This document shows positions 1 through 5,389 of a stretch of DNA of 5,389 nt, piece by piece; within the stretch, counting starts at the first letter, position 1, and each line of letters opens with the position of its first letter. Below the pieces are notes generated by a model. That model was not told the DNA's origin. It ran no database searches and saw nothing but the letters and a program-made list of their open reading frames with translations. The stretch comes from Planctomycetota bacterium (GTDB lineage Bacteria; Planctomycetota; UBA1135; UBA2386). Both the position numbers and the translations under genes were made by a program. The stretch spans positions 1-5,389 of the forward strand of contig QJVU01000085.1 of assembly GCA_003235605.1 (NCBI GenBank), written 5' to 3'.

Positions 1-2573
1 GGTAGGCCGGTGTTGCTCTTGCCGGCGGCACCAGTCACTACTCCACTGAAGAAGTCGCGGAACGCACGCCCGTCCTTCTCGGCTTGCGTCTGGTGCAAGA
101 TGTTACGGTCTGTCGGATCGAAGGTGCCACGGTTACCCACGGCAGACTTGATCTGCTCCGGATTGAACACGACGTAGGAATCCTGGCCCTTGTCCTCAAC
201 GGAGTTGTTGTACACCAGGCCGTCGTAGCCCAGGTCATACTCCAGCCACTGCCGGATCTGATCCATGTCGATGCCGACATCCGGGTTGTTATCGAACCCA
301 CTGAAGTTGTAACCCTGGCCGTCATGCGTGACGTTGCCTGGCCAGCGTTCCATGGCCTTCGCCTTCAGCTCTTCCGGGAGGAAGTCCATGAACGCCTTCG
401 GATCGTAGAAGCCTGTGTCGTGCACGCGCAGGGGATTCTTCAGGCTGACGTACACAGGCAGGATGTTGTGCCCGCCGGCCTCCTCGGCGCCCAGGGGTAG
501 CTTGGCACCCTGCTGCCTGTCAGCCTCGATAGCCGTAGCCGTGGCATTGTCTGTCGCCATGCGTGTATCGCTGAGGCGTTCGTTCGCCGCTTGCTGCGTG
601 CCGATGTGAATGCCGATGTTGCCACGCGTGTTCTTGAACTCGGTGATGTCAGCCTGGGTGCCGTGGAACACAGCGTCCTGCACAGTGCTCCCTTCGAGGA
701 ACGATTGCAGCGGCGTACCGTCTTCAGTGAAGCGGGTCTCGTTCGGAGCCAGGGTATCGGTCTCCGGATTGAACTGTGCGCGCTGGATGGACAGCTGCCC
801 CATAGCTTCCTGGGGAGTGATGCCTGCGCGGTTCGCCATTACCAGGGCAAAGTTGCGATGCAGCAGCGAAGACGCGCGTGCGTCCTCCGGCTTCATGCCG
901 GTCTTCACAAGCTGCTGCTCGATGTTCGCTGCGATCTGTTCCGCCTGGGCAACGTTCTTGTCACCGTCAGCTGCAGCCTTCAGCAGGACCTCTGCCTCTG
1001 CTTCGATTTCCTTGATGCGTTCCTGGGATTTTTTGGCTTCATTGAACGTGAGCGCGTCTGGGCTGGTGCGCATGTGACCAGCGAGATCCGGGAAGAACTC
1101 GGAGTCGATCACCTTCATGACCTTGCCCAGGGCGACAACGTAGTCACCGCCGGTAGCGTTGGCCTCGGCTACCTGGTCCTTGACGCCCAGGGTATCGAGC
1201 ATCTCGTCGCCCTTCTCCTGGCCCAGGCGCTGGTACACTTCGTTCACGCCTTGTGAATCGAGGTGCACGTTCTTGACATCGGCAGCGCCCTCGATGAAGT
1301 CCGCAACCATCTCGCGGTCACGGCCGAACATCTTGGTCTCGCGCACCTTCTGCGCCAGGTTCATCAGGGACTCGTGACTGTTCTCAGCCTGGGTGGCCGC
1401 GTCGAGTTCCTTCTGGATTCGCGAATGCTGAACGGCATTGATACCATCTGCGGCAGTACCTACGCTACCGATCACGCCACCGCCGAATGCGCCGGCCAGG
1501 CCAGCGTCGATGGTGTTGATGATAGCTTGCTTCAGCGTGATGTCCTGCCCGTAGATGCCAGCATCGAGGCCGTCCTGCAGGACCTGCGTGATCATTTCCT
1601 GGCCGGCTTCCGAAAGGATAGCGCCAGTGTAACGCTTGATGATTGACGACAGCGCGAGCTGCCCGCCGGAGATGGCGAAGTGCAGCGGCAGCATCTCGGG
1701 GATGGCTTCAGCTGCGGAGTAGTAGATAGCGCGATTGCTGGCCTGGTCAGGCGGCAGCTTCAGGACGTTGACGCCCTCGTCGAAGGCTTGACCGTACACG
1801 GTGCCTCCCATGACAGAGGCGCCGGCAGCCGGGCTGCGGGTGACAGCGGTGGTGACAGCAGCGATGACCAGGGGTGCACCGCTCTGGAGGAATGAGTAGA
1901 CCGCCTTTTTCGCGGACAGGTCTTCGAGCTGCAGACTGCCCATGCGAGCCTGGAGAGCCTTGCGCCCTTCCTCGGCCATCTGCGCACCTGTTACACGAAC
2001 CGATTCCAGGTTCTCTTTGCCGAATACCTTTTCCTTGGCGGTGTCGAGCGCACCGGACAGGATCGTAGCAGACGCCCTGGACGCCATAATCGCCGCGTCC
2101 CAGAACCCTTGTGGTTCGTGGTAGTCGTCGCGGCTGAACTCGGGAGCGATGACGGTGCCGGCACGTTGCAGTGCGCCACCGACGGATTCTTTGCCGGTCT
2201 CTACGTTGGCAGCGAGACCAGAGGAGATGATCGTGCCCCAGCCGGCAGCCTGGCGGCCAGCTTTATACAAGCCCTCCAGGTCATCCTTGGCAACGAGCGC
2301 GAAGTCGGGATCGTTCTGAATCCGCTGGAACATCGAGGGCACATCTTCCTTGATCTGCTGTTCACTGACACGAGTGAACTGCGAGTCAAGCTCGGCGTTC
2401 TTGCGGTTGTCTTTAATGACAGCCGGCGGTAGATCCAGCTGTCGTCCGAGGTTGAGATCCTTCGCGTGTTCGTCGGGACTCCACTCGGGGGTAGACTTGA
2501 TCGTTTCGGAAAGTGAAGGTTGATCCGGTAGGATTCCGTTCGCTTGACCTATGGCATCAAAGTCAATCGGCAT
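1..2573 (-). CDS. Large polyvalent-type ejected virion protein (gp16 position), 3' end missing
   Basis: I translated this frame codon by codon from the ATG at 2573 to the left edge. It contains no stop, giving 857 residues of an incomplete protein. Residues about 24-50 (LNLGRQLDLPPAVIKDN) resemble an N-terminal motif common in podoviral internal proteins. Residues 224-262 and 351-375 are hydrophobic and Ala/Gly-rich (e.g. PLVIAAVTTAV, AGAFGGGVIG), flanking EAIPE (289-293) and GQEM (324-327), a pattern I associate with phage polyvalent proteins. Residues about 511-560 are a charged helix or coiled coil. The stretch ASSLLHRNFALVMANRAGIT resembles the usual linker before toxin-like domains. Residues about 632-830 look like an ADP-ribosyltransferase domain. 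T7 gp16 (1318 residues) carries an N-terminal lytic transglycosylase, and I see no such domain here. A GGAG site lies 6 bases before the start. The likely role is an ejected structural protein plus effector, with further domains off the edge. Confidence 0.88.
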   Translation of the reverse strand, partial: MPIDFDAIGQANGILPDQPSLSETIKSTPEWSPDEHAKDLNLGRQLDLPPAVIKDNRKNAELDSQFTRVSEQQIKEDVPSMFQRIQNDPDFALVAKDDLEGLYKAGRQAAGWGTIISSGLAANVETGKESVGGALQRAGTVIAPEFSRDDYHEPQGFWDAAIMASRASATILSGALDTAKEKVFGKENLESVRVTGAQMAEEGRKALQARMGSLQLEDLSAKKAVYSFLQSGAPLVIAAVTTAVTRSPAAGASVMGGTVYGQAFDEGVNVLKLPPDQASNRAIYYSAAEAIPEMLPLHFAISGGQLALSSIIKRYTGAILSEAGQEMITQVLQDGLDAGIYGQDITLKQAIINTIDAGLAGAFGGGVIGSVGTAADGINAVQHSRIQKELDAATQAENSHESLMNLAQKVRETKMFGRDREMVADFIEGAADVKNVHLDSQGVNEVYQRLGQEKGDEMLDTLGVKDQVAEANATGGDYVVALGKVMKVIDSEFFPDLAGHMRTSPDALTFNEAKKSQERIKEIEAEAEVLLKAAADGDKNVAQAEQIAANIEQQLVKTGMKPEDARASSLLHRNFALVMANRAGITPQEAMGQLSIQRAQFNPETDTLAPNETRFTEDGTPLQSFLEGSTVQDAVFHGTQADITEFKNTRGNIGIHIGTQQAANERLSDTRMATDNATATAIEADRQQGAKLPLGAEEAGGHNILPVYVSLKNPLRVHDTGFYDPKAFMDFLPEELKAKAMERWPGNVTHDGQGYNFSGFDNNPDVGIDMDQIRQWLEYDLGYDGLVYNNSVEDKGQDSYVVFNPEQIKSAVGNRGTFDPTDRNILHQTQAEKDGRAFRDFFSGVVTGAAGKSNTGL
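84..680 (-). other. ADP-ribosyltransferase-like domain (ART-PolyVal type) inside the large protein
   Basis: Residues about 632-830 of the large protein. Seen in order: VFHGT (635-639), ITEF then GNIGIHIGTQQAANER (from 653), ILPVYVSLKNPLRVHD (704-719), IRQWL, GYDGLVYNNSVED (782-794), DSYVVFNPEQIKSA (798-811), GNRGTFDPTDRNIL (ending near 826). This series of HGT, G-I-H-x-G-T, strand LPVYVSLKNPL, DG-V-Y-N, SY-V-F-x-P-x-Q-I-K-S and FDP-D-x-I-L matches the ADP-ribosyltransferase domain described in polyvalent proteins of phages and conjugative elements. H637 would be the NAD-contacting His of the H-Y-E type fold. The acidic catalytic residue is uncertain: E793 is near the expected place, while the position aligned by eye with the PARP glutamate holds S799. 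NAD-dependent transfer is therefore plausible, not shown. Confidence 0.75.
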
Positions 2574-2579
2574 TGTAGG

Positions 2580-2585
2580 CTCCGT
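2580..2585 (-). promoter_or_regulatory. Ribosome binding site of the large protein
   Basis: ACGGAG on the minus strand, with GGAG ending 6 bases before the ATG at 2573. It lies within the 13-base gap after the stop of the gp15-position gene and fixes the start of the large protein, which would otherwise be uncertain because the gene is cut by the window edge. Confidence 0.7.
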
Positions 2586-2586
2586 T

Positions 2587-4263
2587 TTATTGCGGTAGTT
2601 TTACATCTCTCAGGAGAACACCCTTCTCCAGTTGGTCGAGCACTGACTGCATGTTGCTGGTAGTCAGCTCGCCGCCCAGGTCACGTATGCGCAATGCTGC
2701 CGCGCTGGTGAACCGTGACGGCCACACTGTACCATCCTTGGTGGTGAACTCAGCTTCCGACAGCGGTGTGTCTGTGTCGATGAAACCGAGCAGCCCGTCC
2801 TTCGTCACGACCTCTGCCTTTCTAAGGTAGGTCATGTCGTTGACTGCCTTCACCATCTCCTCGCTTGTGAGATCCCTTCCCTTGTCATGTGCCATCTGGG
2901 CCAGTTTCACTGACACCTCGTTGGCATACGCAGCTTTTCCTGCATCATCCTTTTTCTTGAATCCTGCCAGGTCCACAGCTCGCTTCACCGCTTCGGCTTT
3001 TGTCACGAAGGCGCCCACCTTTGGGTCGGTCGTGATCTTGCCCAGCTTCAATGCTGTCTGCGCTTGGACCATATCATCCACGGTTTTCTTGGTGAGCAAC
3101 CCACCATAAGTGCCGGGAATGTCCAGCGCCAGGAACTTCTCACGGTCAGCCTGGGTGCCGCCGGCCATTAGCGTCAGCGACTGCAGCGCATCGCGATCAT
3201 CGACAGCGATACCGCCGTTCTGCTCGCGCCGCAGAATGTATTGCTGCATCGCTGCGTAGGAGCTGGATGATACAGATCCTGGGGCTGGGAGCATCCTGTT
3301 GGTAGGATTTGGATCACTGTAGATCGCCTGCCAGGAAGCGTCCTCGTTGTCCTTCTCTGCCTTGCGCTTGATCCGCTCTGCCCGTGCCGACTGGAAGTCC
3401 AGCTCCTGGCGGACCATGGTGCGGATCTCCGGGTCCACGCTCTTCAGCTCCTCATTCAGCTCAGGTGCGTCGGGACTGCCGTACTTCTGTATCAGGCCAT
3501 CCGCTGTTGCGAAAGCTCGGGCTTTATCAGTATGTCCCTTGACTATGGCTTCTGCAGCGACTCGATCCTTCTCGATCATCTTGTCGCGGTTCTCGCTAAA
3601 CAACTTCTGTGCGCCCCAGGGGTCCGCCTCCACGCGGCCCTTGATAGCGTTGGCGATGACAGCAGACTGGGCCTGGACCTTCATCACCGTCACTTGTTCC
3701 GGTGGCGCTCCGACGATCTCAGCCTTGTCCTCGATGTTCTCCATCATGGAGGCAAGTGCCAGGTTACCTTCCCTGGTGCCGTAATTCCTTGTTGCCTCTT
3801 CGCCGTGCATCGTCACCTGGGCGTCCAGGGTATCCACCTGCCACTGCTTCAGTCCCTTGGCGGCCTGGAGGCCACCGTATGTCTTGGCATCGCTCTCGCG
3901 CCGCGTCAGGACGTTGTGGATCAAATCCCGCTGCACCGGGTTCTCCAGCATATCCAATGCCTGGCTCTTGGCCTTTTCCAGGCGCGAGTTGTACTCCTCA
4001 AGACCGTCGTACTGCTCCTTGCCGTTCAGGTTGGCGTACTCTGTCTTGATCTGGTTAACCTGCTGCTCGTAGAAGGTGTCAGCTTCCCGAGTGCGGTTCA
4101 GGTTCTCGGTCTTCTGGAAGTCGACCGCCATCCTGCCGATGTCGCCGGCCGCCTGCTGCGTGGCCTGGCCAACGCCAGCGCCGAACGAAGTCAGACCAGG
4201 TGTGGAGATGCCGGTGTTCGTCGGCAGCCCGCGTAGGTTAGAAGTTGCGATCCGAATAGGCAT
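2587..4263 (-). CDS. Internal virion core protein in the T7 gp15 position
   Basis: This 558-residue soluble protein is almost entirely predicted helical by eye. It has no signal peptide and no membrane segment. After a flexible Gly/Thr-rich N-terminus (1-40) come long charged helices (about 44-145) and a DPWGAQKLF...DKMIEKDRVAAEAIVKGHTDKARA region (about 214-250), a repeat-like helical style common in podoviral internal and ejection proteins. A charged helix RAERIKRKAEKDNEDASW (294-311) and a low-complexity linker with SSSS (332-335) follow, then a helical C-terminal half. T7 gp15 is about 747 residues, so this one is shorter. Assignment rests mostly on gene order between a gp14-like gene and a very large gp16-position gene. 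In T7, gp15 forms a ring stack in the capsid core and the periplasmic part of the ejection tube. The start at 4263 abuts the preceding TAA, with GGGA 8 bases upstream, so coupled translation is likely. Confidence 0.8.
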   Translation of the reverse strand: MPIRIATSNLRGLPTNTGISTPGLTSFGAGVGQATQQAAGDIGRMAVDFQKTENLNRTREADTFYEQQVNQIKTEYANLNGKEQYDGLEEYNSRLEKAKSQALDMLENPVQRDLIHNVLTRRESDAKTYGGLQAAKGLKQWQVDTLDAQVTMHGEEATRNYGTREGNLALASMMENIEDKAEIVGAPPEQVTVMKVQAQSAVIANAIKGRVEADPWGAQKLFSENRDKMIEKDRVAAEAIVKGHTDKARAFATADGLIQKYGSPDAPELNEELKSVDPEIRTMVRQELDFQSARAERIKRKAEKDNEDASWQAIYSDPNPTNRMLPAPGSVSSSSYAAMQQYILRREQNGGIAVDDRDALQSLTLMAGGTQADREKFLALDIPGTYGGLLTKKTVDDMVQAQTALKLGKITTDPKVGAFVTKAEAVKRAVDLAGFKKKDDAGKAAYANEVSVKLAQMAHDKGRDLTSEEMVKAVNDMTYLRKAEVVTKDGLLGFIDTDTPLSEAEFTTKDGTVWPSRFTSAAALRIRDLGGELTTSNMQSVLDQLEKGVLLRDVKLPQ

Positions 4264-4770
4264 TTACTTTTTCCCGAATGCGCCGGTGGAGTAGCCCGAG
4301 TATCCCAGGCTTGCAACCTGCGTGGCTCCAGTTATCAGCGATGACTTGGCCTGGTTCTTCGAGGCCGCGATGCGACTCCTCGATTCGGCCTGGCGACCGT
4401 AGTTCTCAACGCCGATGCCGTAGGCTTCACGCTGTGCGTTGTTGCGTATGGTCAGTGCCTCGATGTCACCCTGGGCAGCCACGTCGCTCTGGTACGTGAG
4501 CGCGCTGCCTGTGTTCACGTTGAACCCGCCGGCGGCCAGCTTGCTCTTTGCGGCGCCGACATCCTGTTGCGTCTGCATACGACGCAATGTCTCTTCGCGG
4601 CGGCCGCGTGACAGTGCATCTTCCTGCGCGCGCTGCGCCATGATGTCGTTGTTCTGTTGTACCTGCTTTTCGTAAGCGGCCTGGGCGTTCGCTGCGCGTG
4701 ACTGCTGTACCGCGCTCGCCGCAGTGAGCGCCATGCTTACTACTAGGAAGGCTGCTGCTGGACCGCACAT
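4264..4770 (-). CDS. T7 gp14-like internal virion protein (ejection channel)
   Basis: This 168-residue protein matches the T7 gp14 type (internal virion protein B). In T7, gp14 is ejected first and inserts in the host outer membrane as the first part of the DNA-ejection channel, together with gp15 and gp16. The N-terminus MCGPAAAFLVVSMALTAASA (1-20) is hydrophobic and starts with the Met-Cys found in T7 gp14 (MCWAAA). Residues 24-70 form a Gln/Arg-rich helix. The stretch KLAAGGFNVNTGSAL (77-91) followed by IEALTIRNNAQREAYG (103-118) is characteristic of the wider podoviral family. The C-terminus YSGYSTGAF resembles T7 YASGAF. The start at 4770 has a good GGGAG site 7 bases upstream. Its TAA is directly followed by the ATG of the next gene. 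The family call is strong, while the membrane-channel role is carried over from T7. Confidence 0.9.
   Translation of the reverse strand: MCGPAAAFLVVSMALTAASAVQQSRAANAQAAYEKQVQQNNDIMAQRAQEDALSRGRREETLRRMQTQQDVGAAKSKLAAGGFNVNTGSALTYQSDVAAQGDIEALTIRNNAQREAYGIGVENYGRQAESRSRIAASKNQAKSSLITGATQVASLGYSGYSTGAFGKK
4272..4275 (-). promoter_or_regulatory. Weak ribosome binding site and TAA-ATG junction of the gp15-position gene
   Basis: GGGA followed by an A-rich run on the minus strand, 8 bases before the ATG at 4263. The preceding stop codon touches the start codon directly, so ribosomes ending the gp14-like gene could restart at once. This is a modest site whose effect is inferred. Confidence 0.5.
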
Positions 4771-5240
4771 TGCGCTTCTCCCATTGAGAACCTGATGAAC
4801 GGCCGCTTGTAGTAGCCGTAAGGTCTCATCTCATGAAGGTCGAACCCTAACCATCGCAGCCAGGCAATCGACGTTGTGTTCCTGTGGTACACGTAGTTGG
4901 AAAGTATGCCGTATTTCTCGTGCATTTCTTTCACCCATTGCCGGTTCCGTTTCAGGAAAGCTATGCCGTTCTCCTGAAGTTTGTCGGTTGCAACAAGCCA
5001 AGGCGTTCCGCCCCCTTGTATGATACCGCCTGGCTCCAGGCCGAATAGCGCGACCGGTGTACCGTTGACCAAACCTACTCGCGTTTCTGGTTGTTCTGCT
5101 GCTTTACGGAGGGCGTATCTGAACATCGGACCATGCGAGGAGGTCACTTCCTCGATGTCAGATTCCCTCATGTGCCGGATGATGTGGTTAACTTCCTCCG
5201 GCCGGGGATACCTAACTTCAACGATGGCCGTGGTCGCCAT
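4743..5240 (-). CDS. T7 gp13-like GNAT-fold internal virion protein
   Basis: This 165-residue protein resembles T7 gp13 (internal virion protein A), which has a GNAT acetyltransferase-like fold and a poorly defined role in virion assembly or ejection. A strand PVALFGLE (62-69) is followed by PWLVATD (80-86), then QENGIA (89-94), which fits the acetyl-CoA-binding pattern Q/R-x-x-G-x-G/A. Next come a helix WVKEMHEKYG, the strand LSNYVYHRN (113-121) and SIAWLRWLGF (124-133), a typical GNAT motif-B ending. T7 gp13 has the same order (WFVTSDQV, RLSGKA, KYDTLWNYV, N..HIRFLKTIG). It is somewhat longer than T7 gp13 (about 138 residues). The ATG at 5240 is the only ordinary start, because this frame has a stop upstream and no other ATG, GTG or TTG before it. 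No good Shine-Dalgarno sequence precedes it, so translation may depend on the overlapping upstream gene. The 3' end overlaps the gp14-like gene by 28 bases. Whether it acetylates anything is unknown. Confidence 0.9.
   Translation of the reverse strand: MATTAIVEVRYPRPEEVNHIIRHMRESDIEEVTSSHGPMFRYALRKAAEQPETRVGLVNGTPVALFGLEPGGIIQGGGTPWLVATDKLQENGIAFLKRNRQWVKEMHEKYGILSNYVYHRNTTSIAWLRWLGFDLHEMRPYGYYKRPFIRFSMGEAQCAVQQQPS
4778..4782 (-). promoter_or_regulatory. Ribosome binding site of the gp14-like gene
   Basis: GGGAG on the minus strand, 7 bases before the ATG at 4770. It sits inside the coding sequence of the gp13-like gene, whose last 28 bases overlap the gp14-like gene. It supports the MCGPAAA start, which also agrees with the conserved Met-Cys of the family. 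Confidence 0.7.
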
Positions 5241-5389
5241 GCGCCAGTTTGCATCCGAACAGATAGGTGGCGACCCACCATGAATATTGCCGGAACCAGA
5301 ACCCTTCAGCGGCCAGGATGTCTTTCAGGACGGTGGCTGCTTGCCAGGGTGTAACATCGGTTCCATCTCCCCACGCACCGTCGGCGCAC
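5218..5389 (-). CDS. C-terminal fragment of a small phage protein, possibly DUF1353-like
   Basis: One minus-strand frame is open from the window edge (first full codon at 5388) to a TGA at 5220-5218, giving 56 residues without a start. The fragment begins CADGAWGDGTD and continues WQAATVLKDILAAEGFWFRQ, then a Trp/Tyr-rich WWVATYLFG segment and a His-rich tail. The amphipathic helix followed by an aromatic helix ending in LFG resembles the C-terminus of DUF1353 phage proteins, but that is a memory-based resemblance and weak. The stop lies 23 bases inside the gp13-like gene, the sort of overlap seen in the rest of the cassette, and this supports it being a real upstream gene of the same operon. 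The function is unknown. T7 has the tail tube gene 12 in this position, and this fragment does not look like that. Confidence 0.6.
   Translation of the reverse strand, partial: CADGAWGDGTDVTPWQAATVLKDILAAEGFWFRQYSWWVATYLFGCKLAHGDHGHR

Noticed and set aside
648..663. 16-base exact repeat shared with 3145-3160
   Set aside because: Both copies encode Gly-Thr-Gln-Ala-Asp with identical codons, in the large protein and in the gp15-position protein. A short chance match of common codons is the simplest explanation, and the flanking sequence is not shared.
591..1256. 221-codon open frame on the plus strand
   Set aside because: It lies wholly antisense to the large protein, whose frame is open over 2.5 kb with recognisable motifs and a ribosome site. 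The plus-strand translation has no recognisable family and looks like a codon-bias shadow.
1449..1904. True transmembrane protein call for the hydrophobic Ala/Gly-rich segments
   Set aside because: The segments are rich in Gly, Ala, Thr and Ser and broken by Pro and charged residues. They may associate with membranes during ejection, but clear membrane-spanning helices cannot be claimed by eye.
2574..2586. Possible promoter or terminator between the gp15-position gene and the large gene
   Set aside because: The gap is only 13 bases and is taken up by the ribosome site. No hairpin with a T-run and no T7-type promoter was seen there or at the other junctions.
3532..4236. 234-codon open frame on the plus strand
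   Set aside because: It is antisense to the gp15-position gene, and its Leu/His/Val-rich translation is typical of the reverse of a helical, Gln/Asp/Glu-rich protein. No ribosome site or family was seen.

Overview
This window looks like part of a tailed-phage (podovirus-type) genome or prophage. It holds a tight, one-directional cassette on the minus strand that corresponds in order and protein type to the T7 internal-virion (ejection) genes 13-14-15-16. The assignment rests on recognisable protein sequence: a T7 gp13-type GNAT protein, a gp14-type small protein starting MCGPAAA and ending in STGAF, a long helical gp15-position protein, and a very large protein in the gp16 position. The DNA is moderately GC-rich, which fits a proteobacterial host, but nothing here identifies the host.

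Layout, read in the direction of transcription (right to left). Positions 5389-5218 hold the C-terminal end of an unidentified, possibly DUF1353-like, small protein. Positions 5240-4743 encode the 165-residue GNAT-fold gp13-like protein. Positions 4770-4264 encode the 168-residue gp14-like protein. Positions 4263-2587 encode the 558-residue gp15-position core protein. Positions 2573 to 1 encode the first 857 residues of a protein that runs off the left edge. The genes overlap by 23 and 28 bases, abut as TAA-ATG, or are separated by 13 bases. There is no intergenic room for an ordinary promoter or terminator, so the set is probably one transcript with coupled translation.

The most interesting element is the large gp16-position protein. 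Its N-terminal 857 residues show no clear lytic transglycosylase, unlike T7 gp16. They show hydrophobic Gly/Ala-rich segments, a helical linker and then, at about residues 632-830, a domain resembling the ADP-ribosyltransferase found in phage and plasmid 'polyvalent' proteins. The inference is that this phage ejects a multidomain effector carrying an ADP-ribosyltransferase into the host with its DNA, delivered through the channel built by the gp14- and gp15-type proteins.

No RNA genes, CRISPR arrays, insertion sequences, attachment sites or T7-type promoters were seen. Both ends of the window cut through genes.
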